A stretch of 64,000 bases of DNA from Tillus elongatus (Eukaryota > Arthropoda > Insecta > Coleoptera > Cleridae): the NCBI GenBank assembly GCA_964006375.1, contig OZ023267.1:29200739-29264738 (forward strand), given 5' to 3'. This document shows positions 37,740 to 50,479 of this stretch, in pieces; position 1 is the first letter of the stretch, and each line of letters begins with the position of its first letter. Below the pieces are notes generated by a model that did not search any database, was not told the DNA's origin, and saw only the letters and a list, made by a program, of their open reading frames with translations. A program made the position numbers and the translations under genes.

Positions 37740-38215
37740 AGAAATTTTCACGAAGTCCAGACTCAAACTCCACAGAAATTGAATGTCTGGACTGGCATTT
37801 TTGGAAACCGTATTTGGAGTTGCTAGAAGATATAGTTTACCCTCTACTATTGATATTGTTGAAAATGATGATCGCAATCAAGAAAATCGATTAGTGTTTC
37901 AACAAGATGGAGCGCCTCCGTATTTTTCAAAACGTGTTAGGTAGTTTTTGAACAGAGAGTTTCCAGAGCAATGGATTGGACGTAGAGGTGCTATTAAGTG
38001 CCCCCCTAGATCACCGGATTTAACTCCTTTATACTTCTAGAATTTTCGCAACAGAACCGGAGCCTCTGGAAGAATTACGACGACGCATTGTTGAAGAATG
38101 CCGTCTAATAACTCCACAAATGCTCCAGAATGTCAGAGCTCGTTTTGAACAAAATTTGTACTTTTGTATGGAAGCTGATGGTCAACAATTTGAACACTTT
38201 TTTTTAACGAAAAGT
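37740..38215 (+). pseudogene. Tc1/IS630-type transposase remnant
   Basis: FQQDGAPPYFSKRVR (second catalytic Asp), then FLNREFPEQWIGRRGAIKCP and PRSPDLTPL (third region) in one frame with stops, preceded by a segment with PSTIDIVENDD. The CACCACCCTGTATA at ~38532-38545 may be the element's right end. Confidence 0.75.
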
Positions 38216-38768
38216 TGACTAATTAGTGCATTTCTTATCACATTGAAAGAAATACGTCCTTGCAACTCCAACTGTGCATAATTTTTAAACGAGTTGTAAA
38301 ACTTCCAAAAAAATTTGTGTCATGAACTCAGAAAAGAGATTTCAAATGATGTAACACTCGACCCATGTTCCCTATTTAAAATATAAGGGATGTTATCACC
38401 ACCCTTAAGGGGTTGATGTGACAAAGTTGAGTTTTATATCAAAACATGTCTCCTTCAATATTAAAATTGACGTGTTTCAGCGTTTCTTAAAAAAATATTC
38501 TCTGGGCGCAAATCGGTCTGTTTCGTTTTCAATGCACCACCCTGTATATCTATATTAGTAGTAGTAGTAGTAGAAGCAAAATAGTCTTGACAGTTGCCGA
38601 TTTGCGAAGAAGCATATTTATTGATAATAATAATAGTTATAGTCATAGTCCTTGATTTTTTCTCGCCTTACATAATATTAATATTAATTGATAGTACATC
38701 GTTTTAGAGACTGAAGCGGTTGCAAGGAGTGTATCTCTACCAAAGACGATATATAGTTATCCCGAACG

Positions 38769-39641
38769 ATGAAAATTTCTGCCGCACCCAGTTCTTCAAG
38801 CTTTGATTTATCCATTAAAGATATTAGATGTATTAAATTTACTTGGAGACTTGGAAACTGCTTGAGTGTTACCCCATGGATCGACGATAATTTCAAAGCA
38901 ATACACACAAAATATCAGAGAATCTACGCTTGGATAATATGTATAGCTTTAGCATTTGAGAGTTTGTGTCTTCTCCGTTATCGATTCCACCAAAATGAGA
39001 AGACAACCTCTTTGATTCAACAATTTTTAGAAGCAGTTGATATTTTCTCCATTAATGCAGTTAATGTTCTCAACATCATGGGTGCAGTGTACTGGAATAC
39101 AGACTCTTGGGAAAAAATAATTAAAATTCTAAGGGTCTTGGATGAAAAATTAGAAAATAAAGGACGCAGAGCCTCAAGAATCTACTGGAGTATGAATTTT
39201 TGCATATTATTGTTTGTCAAAGCATTCTTGATTTTTGCTATGCTATATTCTTGGTCTAGAATTAATGTTTATGAAAGACTGGATTATTACTGGTTGAAAA
39301 TTACAGATATAGCTATAATAACAACCAGTGGTCTTATTTACTGGATACTAATATTTAGTTTTTACAGTCGATATAAAGATATCAACGATTTGTTTAAAAG
39401 AGAAAATACATCTGGAGAAAAATTTATTCTACAAATCAGAAAATTTGGATTGTACTACCGAAAGATCAAGGAAGCCAACGAGCTACTTAATTTTATATAT
39501 GGATGGGCTTTAGTTTTGACAGGAATTTTATATTTTGTAGTTGTGTTGCTTTGTCTGCACTTTTTGTACAGCAGAATGAAAGGCATAGAACCAGGAACTG
39601 GACTTTTATACTTATATACTGTTGCCACGATTTATGTTGTG
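38769..39641 (+). CDS. Gustatory receptor, exon 1 (residues 1-291)
   Basis: Insect chemoreceptor (7tm_7 family), a ligand-gated cation channel of sensory-neuron dendrites; the ligand cannot be told from sequence. Exon 1 begins at Met 38769 and ends at the donor TTGTG|GTAAGT in phase 0. Hydrophobic segments lie near residues 53-70, 96-110, 145-163, 182-200, 240-268 and 278-291, and continue into exon 2. The loop around residues 200-240 is charged, as is usual before the conserved C-terminal part. Joined to exon 2 the protein is 379 residues, normal for the family (about 350-450). The start is the first Met of the frame; no signal peptide is expected. The frame is fully open, so the gene looks functional despite its repeat-filled intron. 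Confidence 0.88.
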
Positions 39642-39656
39642 GTAAGTATCCATGAT

Positions 39657-39798
39657 TTTAGTGAATTTTAGTGAATTTTCGTAGAAAAAATTCACTAATG
39701 AGGAGATCCCGACTTTTGAATTTTGAAAAAAATTTTGCAAATGAGCGCGAACTAGGACCCCTAGAACCCATATCCGGGGTCAGTTTCAATTTTTATAT

Positions 39799-39892
<94 letters not shown>

Positions 39893-39908
39893 CACACCGA
39901 TAACTCAA
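39657..39908 (+). mobile_element. HINE-like 5' half inside the receptor intron
   Basis: Starts 16 bp into the intron: TTAGTGAATTTTCGTAGAA with its inverted AAATTCACTAA, GAGCGCGAACTAGGACCCC, TATCCGGGGTCAG, then (TA)n at 39802-39885 and the CACACCGATAACTCAAAA junction. The sequence then stops at the left tip of the palindrome. Confidence 0.75.
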
Positions 39909-40189
39909 AAAACTACTGCCAAAGCATCAGAGATGGTGTCTATTTGAGATTAATTTTCTGGAAATATTTTATTAAAATGAAGAGCAATGATGGTTGAAGC
40001 TGAAACTTAAAGGTTTACAGAACACTTTTTACATAATCCGTATTTCTTTCAGGTGCACTGTTTAAATGTTGATTTTTGACGTTTCAAATAGCGACTCTTT
40101 CCGTTTTGAGGAAAACCCCAATTTTGTTCTTTAAATGCCTATAATTTTGGTCTTTAAACTTACAGAACTGAATTCTGGCAAATGGTTCA

Positions 40190-40276
<87 letters not shown>

Positions 40277-42125
40277 GAAACTGACTCTGGATATGGGCTT
40301 TAGGGGGCCTAGTTCGCGCTTATTTGAAATTTTTTCTAAATTCAAAATTCGGGATCACCTTATTAGTGATTTTTTTTAAAGAAGATTTACTAAAACAAGC
40401 ACTTGTGAAGCCACGGGAAAATTCTACGACTGTATTAAATACGGAACGGTTTCACTAAGTTAGGGCAAGAACAAACAACCAGATATGCCATTCAAATTGA
40501 ATTAAGTCTTAAAACTTTCATCTACTCTTTATTAAATTATTTTTGCACAAAAACTCGGTAAAAAATTCATCGGAATAACAACAATCTGATCAGATAACGG
40601 TAAAGTGAAATGAGACCAAAAGAAATGGATAAAAAGTGAAGTCACTAACTAGTATTAGAATTCGTCATGTAGAAGTCGATTATCCGATGTACAGGGCTTA
40701 GTCCACTCGGCTACGGTCGACATGTATGTACATGGAAGTATATCCGGTAGTACTTATGTTAATTGTCTTACCTTTTTCTATTTACACCAAACAATTCTTA
40801 TTCACAATGGGTTTTTGCTCATATTTTAACGAAATCAAGGAAAATAACGACTTATACACATATCGAGGAGTTTGTTAGTCATTTCGTCTTGTATTTTTCA
40901 CTCACATTCGTACTCCTACCATAATTATCAATTGTGACGTTTTAACTTTCTCTTATCAGATTTAATTAATTAAACATTCATTTACCCCTAACTTTTTTGT
41001 CTTTCAACACAGAGATCTAAATTGGTACATAGGATACTCTTTATGACAGAAACTAGCGTACCAAATTTGATCGCCCTTGCTTTGGCATTTCCGGAGATAT
41101 AAATGTTTTTCGAAAGAAAACACAACATTTTGTGGGAAAACCTGGGCCGATTTTCCCGGATAACGAACTTGTCCAAGCCACTTAGAAAAGGAAGGTATCT
41201 ACCAAATTTGATCAAAATAAGTCAATTATTTTTTTGGTGTTTTTTAAGAAGATTCACAAAACGTTGACTACCGCGAAAGAAATGAATTGAAACAAATTCT
41301 ACGATCACCGGGGCAACCACAATAGCAAACTATCTCCCTCTACAAGAATCCAAGTTGATAAGCAGCATAAGTTTGGAGATATTGAAGAAAGGAAAATATG
41401 GCAGTTTTTGGTATTTCGCTTATATCTAGATAGCTTTTAAACTTTTTTTTAAACATGTAAGTACCTTCGAGCTGCACTTGTAATTGTGCAACTTTTGTCT
41501 AATTCAACCAACTTTGTATCTCTTACAGTTTCCGCGTTCCCAATAATGCCGAGGGTCAAAATCCCGAACCTGTATATTTTCTCAGTGCGTTAGTCCCTAG
41601 GAAGAAAAAATCTCGGGACGCAGCAAGTGCGTTATGGTAGTGAATTTTCATAGAAATGATCTGGCACAAAATATTTTATAATAACTTTTTTTTCTTGTAA
41701 CATAGAAATCTAAATTTTGGTGTATAGTTTACTTTTTATATCGTAAACCTACCCACCAAATTTGGTTATCATAGATTTTTTATTTTTTAAGATAAAAATT
41801 TTTTTCAAATGAAAACTCAAAATTTTTTCAGAAAACCTCGTCCGATTTTTCTGATTAACAAACCTATCAAAGCCATTTACAAGAGGAAGGTACATGCCAA
41901 ATTTTATCAAAATCGGCCCATTATTCTTTGAGATAAAATTTTTTTTTCAAATGAAAACTCAAAATTTTCCCGGAAAACCTCGTCCGATTTTCCTGACTAA
42001 CAAACTTGTCAAATCCATTTACAAAAGGAAGGTACATGCCAAATTTTATTAAAATCGGCTCATTACTTTTTGAGATAAGAATTTTTGTCGAATAAAAACT
42101 CAAAATTTTCCCGGAAAACATCGTC
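39909..42125 (-). repeat. Palindrome, left arm (2.2 kb)
   Basis: Reverse complement of 42699-44908 with only scattered differences. Both arms encode the same 75-residue meaningless frame (40988-41215 minus, 43608-43835 plus) without a single change. The arm contains a (TA)n tract (40196-40272), a HINE-like 5' terminus near 40394, one tandem-unit block (40990-41230) and a HINE-like 3' hairpin at 41618-41632. Confidence 0.95.
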
Positions 42126-42698
<573 letters not shown>

Positions 42699-44546
42699 GA
42701 CGATGTTTTCCGGGAAAATTTTGAGTTTTTATTCGACAAAAATTCTTATCTCAAAAAGTAATGAGCCGATTTTAATAAAATTTGGCATGTACCTTCCTTT
42801 TGTAAATGGCTTTGACAAGTTTGTTAGTCAGGAAAATCGGACGAGGTTTTCCGGGAAAATTTTGAGTTTTCATTTGAAAAAAAATTTTATCTCAAAGAAT
42901 AATGGGCCGATTTTGATAAAATTTGGCATGTACCTTCCTCTTGTAAATGGCTTTGATAGGTTTGTTAATCAGAAAAATCGGACGAGGTTTTCTGAAAAAA
43001 TTTTGAGTTTTCATTTGAAAAAAATTTTTATCTTAAAAAATAAAAAATCTATGATAACCAAATTTGGTGGGTAGGTTTACGATATAAAAAGTAAACTATA
43101 CACCAAAATTTAGATTTCTATATTACAAGAAAAAAAAGTTATAATAAAATATTTTGTGCCAGATCATTTCTATGAAAATTCACTACCATAACGCACTTGC
43201 TGCGTCCCGAGATTTTTTCTTCCTAGGGACTAACGCACTGAGAAAATATACAGGTGCGGGATTTTGACCCTCGGCATTATTGGGAACGCGGAAACTGTAA
43301 GAGATACAAAGTTGGTTGAATTAGACAAAAGTTGCACAATTACAAGTGCAGCTCGAAGGTACTTACATGTTTAAAAAAAAGTTTAAAAGCTATCTAGATA
43401 TAAGCGAAATACCAAAAACTGCCATTTTTTCCTTTCTTCAATATCTCCAAACTTATGCTGCTTATCAACTTGGATTCTTGTAGAGGGAGATAGTTTGCTA
43501 TTGTGGTTGCCCCGGTGATCGTAGAATTTGTTTCAATTCATTTCTTTCGCGGTAGTCAACGTTTTGTGAATCTTCTTAAAAAACACCAAAAAAATAATTG
43601 ACTTATTTTGATCAAATTTGGTAGATACCTTCCTTTTCTAAGTGGCTTGGACAAGTTCGTTATCCGGGAAAATCGGCCCAGGTTTTCCCACAAAATGTTG
43701 TGTTTTCTTTCGAAAAACATTTATATCTCCGGAAATGCCAAAGCAAGGGCGATCAAATTTGGTACGCTAGTTTCTGTCATAAAGAGTATCCTATGTACCA
43801 ATTTAGATCTCTGTGTTGAAAGACAAAAAAGTTAGGGGTAAATGAATGTTTAATTAATTAAATCTGATAAGAGAAAGTTAAAACGTCACAATTGATAATT
43901 ATGGTAGGAGTACGAATGTGAGTGAAAAATACAAGACGAAATGACTAACAAACTCCTCGATATGTGTACAAGTCGTTATTTTCCTTGATTTCGTTAAAAT
44001 ATGAGCAAAAACCCATTGTGAATAAGAATTGTTTGGTGTAAATAGAAAAAGGTAAGACAATTAACATAAGTACTACCGGATATACTTCCATGTACATACA
44101 TGTCGACCGTAGCCGAGTGGACTAAGCCCTGTACATCGGATAATCGACTTCTACATGACGAATTCTAATACTAGTTAGTGACTTCACTTTTTATCCATTT
44201 CTTTTGGTCTCATTTCACTTTACCGTTATCTGATCAGATTGTTGTTATTCCGATGAATTTTTTAGCGAGTTTTTGTGCAAAAATAATTTAATAAAGAGTA
44301 GATGAAAGTTTTAAGACTTAATTCAATTTGAATGGCATATCTGGTTGTTTGTTCTTGCCCTAACTTAGTGAAACCGTTCCGTATTTAAGACAGTCGTAGA
44401 ATTTTCCCGTGGCTTCACAAGTGCTTGTTTTAGTAAATTTTCTTTAAAAAAAATCACTAATAAGGTGATCCCGAATTTTGAATTTAGAAAAAATTTCAAA
44501 TAAGCGCGAACTAGGCCCCCTAAAGCCCATATCCAGAGTCAGTTTC

Positions 44547-44627
<81 letters not shown>

Positions 44628-44908
44628 TGAACCATTTGCCAGAATTCAGGTCTGTAAGTTTAAAGACCAAAATTATAGGCATTTAAAGAACAAAATTAGG
44701 GTTTTCCTCAAAACGGAAAGAGTCGCTATTTGAAACTTCAAAAATCAACATTTAAACAGTGCACCTGAAAGAAATACGGATTATGTAAAAAGTGTTCTGT
44801 AAACCTTTAAGTTTCAGCTTCAACCATCATTGCTCTTCATTTTAATAAAATATTTCCAGAAAATTAATCTCAAATAGACACCATCTCTGATGCTTTGGCA
44901 GTAGTTTT
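42699..44908 (+). repeat. Palindrome, right arm (2.2 kb)
   Basis: Mirror of 39909-42125. The inner edge GACGATGTTTTCCGGG pairs with CCCGGAAAACATCGTC at 42110-42125, and the outer edge GGCAGTAGTTTT at 44897-44908 pairs with AAAACTACTGCC at 39909. Hairpin at 43191-43205 and (TA)n at 44551-44624. Confidence 0.95.
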
Positions 44909-44942
44909 GGTAAAGTTTATGGTTTAACGGTCTATAATTTTT

Positions 44943-45615
44943 AGCTAATTATCGTAGAAAAAATTCGTAAATGAGGACATCGCGACTTTTGAATTCTAAA
45001 CAGATTTCTTCAAATGAGCGCAAACTAGGCCCTCTAGAATCCATATCCGGCTTTATTTTCTGTTTACATATATACAGGGTGACGCATTTCTACGGTAAAG
45101 CTCAATATAATTGTTATTATACAAGACACGAAAAAAAGTTGTATACGTTACTTATAGAGTGTCTTGAGCTGCATCTTATAAAATTATTTTGACAATCACA
45201 GGCTGGCCCATAAGTCGTTGGTGATACCTACAATTTTTTTTAACATTCCTTATTGCATTTTTGCATTTTTTAGCGAAATATGATGCATGTTTGTAAAAAA
45301 AATCGAGACGCAGTAAGTGCGTTTTGGTAGCGAATTTTCATTAAATGCTTCAAAATTCAATAACTCAATTTGCTATTAACCTAAGGTTCGTCGGCTATGA
45401 AACGAGTTTTCTCGGAAACATTTGAAGTTTATTTTCGAATTTTTTTTTGCATTTTCAAACAAGTTATTTTGATAAAATATGGTACATTTTTTCTACTATA
45501 TAGGTTTTACCGGTGACCAAATTGATGTCTTCTTGTATTAAAGAGACATATTTTCTATTAAAAATATTTTTATGAAAATTCACTTCCATAACGCACTTGC
45601 TGCGTCCATACTTTT
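44943..45615 (+). repeat. Composite repeat, inverted copy of 3552-4190
   Basis: A HINE-like 5' block (TTCGTAAATGAGGAC, GAGCGCAAACTAGGCCC), then TATACAGGGTGACGCATTTC, then a fold-back repeat bounded by ACGCAGTAAGTGCGT (45308-45322) and ACGCACTTGCTGCGT (45591-45605). The order mirrors the segment near the left end of the window. Confidence 0.7.
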
Positions 45616-45649
45616 TTTTATTTAATGGATGCCAGGTTAAATTTTTCCA

Positions 45650-45960
45650 TCAAAATATTGGAATATTGTCTGCTTACAATGATATACACTAGATATAATG
45701 TTTCACCTGCATTTTTGTCAACAAAATTCAATTTTTGTTTTTTCCAAGAAGACGGTGCATCAGCTGATAATACACAAATCGTGATCAACTTTCTTAATAG
45801 CCTTTTTGACAACAACTGGATTGGTACTTGTGGACTTGTGCAGTGGCCTCCTAGCTGACCTGACTACACATGTCTTAACTATTTCCTTTTGTGGTTACTT
45901 ATCTAAAATATGAAGTTTACAAGAAGCCAGTTCAAACTTTACAAGATCTGAAGTCAAGAA
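45650..45960 (+). pseudogene. Tc1/IS630-type transposase relic
   Basis: FFQEDGASADNTQIVINFLN then NNWIGTCGLVQWPPS, a stop, and further weak similarity. The second catalytic Asp motif (DGA) and the WIG box are recognisable; the rest is decayed. Confidence 0.65.
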
Positions 45961-45964
45961 TTAT

Positions 45965-46841
45965 CGAACTTTGTTAGTGAAACGATCGTCAGGTCTTTAA
46001 AAGATGTGTTGTGGTGATATGAGTTTTCCAAGTGTGCTTATGTTGCATGTCTAATGTTAAGTGTGGATTCATTGGCGGCACATACGGTCCGCTCCTAGAT
46101 TATGGAATAGGTTAAGTAAAATCTAAACAATTTTTTGGGGAAAAACAGTCGAACGCGGTCTTATTTGACAAAAATACACATTTTACTTTACATTTGATTT
46201 TCCACCATTATTTTTTTAGAGGAATAACGCCACTTACATTTTTTTTCAAAAGGCAACTCAAATTTGTTTTCTTGATTTTGAAATTTTTGGAGGTACGCTT
46301 GCATTAGCTCGTTGTTCACACTGCCTCTTTGATGTTAAAGATATTTCGAAACTCTATAGGTACAGTTATAAGGGGATTTTAAAAAGGTCTTCCGGAAACT
46401 AAAAAAAATGTGCCTGTAATTCCTCCTTCTCTGCGTTATCGGTCTTTTACCTAACACGTAGTATAAATATAATATTTAGTAGCTAAGTAGTTGAGAATTT
46501 TTCATCCTTTAATGACGCTAACTTTGTTAATGAAACGATCGTCCGGTCTTTAAAAAGATGTGTTGTCGTGATTTGGGTTCTCCAAGTGTACTTATCAGTG
46601 CTCGTCATAGGTTCGAACCTTCTCTTTGCGAATTAGACACACAACGTTCATATATGCGAGAGACACGTGTGTTTCAAAGCTAACTTTGTTAATGAAACGA
46701 TCGTCCGGTCTTTAAAAAGATGTGTTGTCGTGATTTGGGTTCTCCAAGTGTACTTTCCAGTGCTCATGACAGGTTACAACCTTCTCTTTGCGAAGTAGAC
46801 ACGCAACGTTCATATCTGCGAGAGACACGTGTGTTTCAAAG
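45965..46841 (+). repeat. 162-bp tandem duplication plus a separate partial copy
   Basis: Unit 1 at 46517-46678 and unit 2 at 46679-46841 differ at a few positions; both contain GAAACGATCGTCCGGTCTTT and GAGAGACACGTGTGTTTC. A diverged partial copy (AAACGATCGTCAGGTCTTTA) lies at about 45965-46050. Function unknown. Confidence 0.8.
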
Positions 46842-46953
46842 CATATTGGTACTAATATTATTGTATGATTTTATAAGGGCTACATTAGAATTAAAATTAA
46901 TTTATCTGGCCATCAAAATATACTATATCTTAAATTTCTTATATCTCTTTTAG

Positions 46954-47220
46954 GTAGCTATAACAACTACTTCGCTGGCATGTGAACTAGCCAAACAAGA
47001 GGGAGACGAATTTATAAAAATTTGTTATATGCTTGAGCAACGGTTCCCATTTGGCTCAATTGAAAGAAGGGAATTATTATTACTTAGCAAGAACGCTGAA
47101 AACTGCAAGCCAAGGTTCACTGCATCAGGATACAGTGATGTAGACATGAGATTCATAGCATCCTTCTTAGGGGCAACAATCACCTATTTTATTGTGATAG
47201 TGCAATCTTACGATGTATAA
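46954..47220 (+). CDS. Gustatory receptor, exon 2 (residues 292-379)
   Basis: Follows the acceptor CTCTTTTAG in phase 0 and supplies the last membrane segments and C-terminus. It carries the family's C-terminal signature: FTASGYSDVDMRFIASFLGA, then TYFIVIVQ. The usual TYhhhhhQF ends here as QS followed by YDV and a stop, so the conserved final Phe is replaced. The charged stretch SIERRELLLLSKNAENCKP is the typical last intracellular loop. The exon sequence is clean, without stops or shifts. Expression must skip a 7.3-kb intron. Confidence 0.88.
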   Translation, partial: VAITTTSLACELAKQEGDEFIKICYMLEQRFPFGSIERRELLLLSKNAENCKPRFTASGYSDVDMRFIASFLGATITYFIVIVQSYDV

Positions 47221-48135
47221 TTTATAATAATAATAATAATATACTTAAGTTAATGCAAAAAAAAATAGAAGTAAGTAAGTATATTTGACTATAAGATTCA
47301 TACAATGTGCAATACAAATAAGCTGAAGCTTGTGCTTGTACATTACACAATTTTAATAAAAATCCTAAACTATGAACTTCAAACACTTCTGGTGAACTGT
47401 CACTTTTCCTATTTTGTAAGAATTTTCTTATTTCCTTATGTTTGTGCTGCTACAAGCATTTATACAACCATTTTGAACCTTCGTCTCTCATATTAGAATA
47501 CATGCTCTCCATAAACCTCAAGATTTGTTCGTATTTAATACAAATTAAAGCACAAAAATTTTGACATTTTGCTAGAGATTTTGAAAGATATATACATGGT
47601 TTCTTATTAACAAAACCTAAAATTTTAGAATAAACAAAGAAAAATAACCAACTAGTACTCAGATGTAATACTTATTCGTGAGTTTAAAATACATATATAC
47701 TCCACAAGTGTAACATTCATTAGATAACATCTGTTCTCTCATCTCTCTCACTTTGCACCCATTTTTGAGCTGCCGGTTCTCCCACCAGCAATTCAGAAAA
47801 ATGTCCAACTATAAGAGCACACTGTTAGTTCTATTTCGTAAAAAATAAAGAAACACAAAAACAAAAACACGAATAAAACACTCAAAACTCAACAACAGGA
47901 CAGTCAATTTCCTACAACCGCACGAGCTTTTACCTGCACAGGACTTGTTATGACCTGGCCTAACCTGTGGCCAAGGGACATATATCTAGGGCCAGACGCG
48001 TGCACTCGCAAAGCGCGCGCCACACATCCACACACAAATACTTCTTAAACGGTAATGGTTCAAGGTTACACCCCTGAGCCACTCGAGAAGGGGCTAAAAA
48101 TGTTAAAGAGCTGTCCCCAATATTCAACCACTTGA
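47221..48135. other. Downstream non-coding region
   Basis: Begins with a short (TAA)n run after the receptor stop codon. No other gene seen. 47900-48120 is more GC-rich but holds no recognisable domain. Confidence 0.45.
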
Positions 48136-48139
48136 GGCT

Positions 48140-48990
48140 AATAATGTATAATGTATAATGTGTCATGTGTAATGTGTAATGTATAATGTATAATGTATAA
48201 TGTATAATGTGTAATGTATAATGTATAATGTATAATGTATAATGTATAATGTATAATGTATAATGTATAATGTATAATGTCTAATGTATAATGTATAATG
48301 TATAATGTATAATGTATAATGTAAAACGTATAATGTATATTGTATAATGTATAATGTATAACGTATAATGTATAAAGTATAATGTATAACGTATAATGTA
48401 TAACGTATAATGTATAATGTGCAATGTATAATGTATAATGTATAATGTGTGATGTATAATGTATAATGTGTAATGTGTCATGTATAATGTATAAGGTATG
48501 ATGTGTCATGTATAATGTATAATGTGCAATGTATAATGTATAATGTATAATGTGTAATGTGTAATGTATAATGTATAATGTATAATGTGTAATGTGTAAT
48601 GTATAATGTATAATATATAATGTGTCATGTATAATGTATAATGTATAATGTGCAATGTACAATGTATAATGTATAATGTACAATGTGTAATGTGCAATGT
48701 AATAATGTACAATGTATAATGCATAATGCATAAGGTATAATGTATAATGTATAATGTATAATGTGCAATGTACAATGTATAATGTATAATGTACAATGTA
48801 CAATGTGCAATGTAATAATGTACAATGTATAATTCATAATGCATAAGGCATAATGTATAATGCATAATGTATAATGTATAATGCATAATGTATAATGCAT
48901 AATGCATACTGTATAATGTATAATGTATAACGTATAACATATAACGTATAACGTATAACGTATAAGGTGTAACGTATAACGTATAATGTA
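48140..48990. repeat. Heptanucleotide satellite (ATAATGT)n
   Basis: About 850 bp built on a 7-bp unit ATAATGT (ACATTAT on the other strand), with variants such as GTAATGT, ATAACGT, ACAATGT and GCAATGT forming higher-order mixtures. Because 7 and 3 are co-prime, it yields long fake frames with a HYTLYII period; it is not coding. Confidence 0.95.
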
Positions 48991-48999
48991 TAACGTATT

Positions 49000-50479
49000 T
49001 ATTAACAATGAAAAAAAAGTCCGTGTCCATATGAGTAAATCTCGCTATCAAGAAACAGTAAAACAGGCCAATGTCACTCTAATGACACGAGCATGTCCAT
49101 TTACGTCTACTATAAGTAAACAATAAAAAGCACAAACAGTTAAAAAACAATTTAGAAAATGTTTTAAAACACACAAAAACGTTTAGAAAAAGTTGCAGGG
49201 TGTAATTCTGAATCCAATATTGTTTTACTTCCACATCATCAATACGTGAGAAAGTATGGCATCGGCGACAAAAGTTTCAAAAAAAAAAATTTCGTTTGAA
49301 CGTCGTAACAGTATGAAAACATATGGACAACTTGATTTGGAAACGACATCGTGCAAACTCACACTCCTTCAATTGTTTAGAAGAATACGTTCTGCAGTCC
49401 ACTGGACCTTTTGCTGCTTTGAAAAATATGATTCCTTTATCACGTGAAGCTGGTTTTTCCTCTGCTTACGATGAGACTCCTCATCAATTGTCTCCTAGCA
49501 AAAAAGACACTTTTGTTTGTAATCATATTTAGGCACGCTGGACCGCCGACAACATCCTTGTGAGATTGCTGGCATGTTTCTTAAATCAGCAGCAATAGTA
49601 TCTGGTCTGGTATTCTTTTTTCGGCTGGTTTTGTGAACAACACTCGTAGTTGTGCTTACAAATATCTGGCTCGTTCGATCCTTTCATTCAATGCTGGCGT
49701 TCAATAGTCCGTCCATTCCTTTCTGACGAACCAAACTTATATCACTCTAACGGTCTCATCACAAATCATAATTCTCAGTCATGATAAGGCGAGGGTGGAA
49801 ACATAGTCACACGATTCACGTTGGTAGGTACGCGAGAGGCAAACAAAAGGTGCACATTGACTAAACGTAGGTACAGAACTCTCTACACAAACCGTGCAAC
49901 ATTTGGCGCGATACTGTCGTTTTTGTACAACCAAAATAGGGAGTCAACGGGAACCCGGTGGAATTGAGGTGATTAGGAGAGAGGGCTGACGTCGGCCTTG
50001 AAACTGCACCCATCTTAACTATCCTCCTAAGTCACATCCTTCACCGAAAAACTTCCTAACTGCATAAACCACGCCAGCATTTCATTAAATATCCATTTCA
50101 CGTTAATATGAAGTGAGTGATTTAGAAATCATTTTGAACGCAAATTCTACGTTCTTCTGCAGAGCGCGACAGTAAGTTCTGTTTTCAGAACGGTCTATTG
50201 CCGAAGCTATGCCTCCTAGAAACCAAAGTAGGTGGTGTGTCTTGTAGTAAATTTTATCAGATTCACTTTTCATGTACAAAATTTTTCGATACGACTCATG
50301 GTTTTCGAGATATAAGCAAAAAACTGAAAATCGTCCCCTTTAGAACCCCCCCTCCTCGAGCTCCCTCACCCCCGACCCACTAGGGCTTTTTTTCTTCAAT
50401 CTGAAGTGTAAAAGAAGCGATTGAGACCATTTTCAATTATCCGGGTTTTTTTTCAGCTAAAATTTCTTATTTTGTCTAA
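49000..50479. other. Intergenic region, nothing recognised
   Basis: Several short open frames but no family resemblance that I can defend. A segment near 50260-50340 (CGATACGACTCATGG, TTTTCGAGATATAAGC) looks repeat-like. Confidence 0.4.

Noticed and set aside
38769..39671. Calling the chemoreceptor an odorant receptor
   Set aside because: The C-terminal exon carries the TYhhhhhQ gustatory-receptor signature, and size and helix layout fit that family better.
42703..43074. 123-residue frame with repeated GKILSF and LPFVNGFDKFV units
   Set aside because: The repetition mirrors the ~141-bp DNA tandem unit and appears in both orientations in unrelated copies; the sequence is non-coding.
48138..49051. 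220-codon frame with period HYTLYII
   Set aside because: It is the 7-bp satellite read in triplets; several frames are open simultaneously.
49256..49532. Small plus-strand frames near 49.3 kb as a gene
   Set aside because: No domain, no splice partners, and two overlapping frames equally open; cannot be supported.
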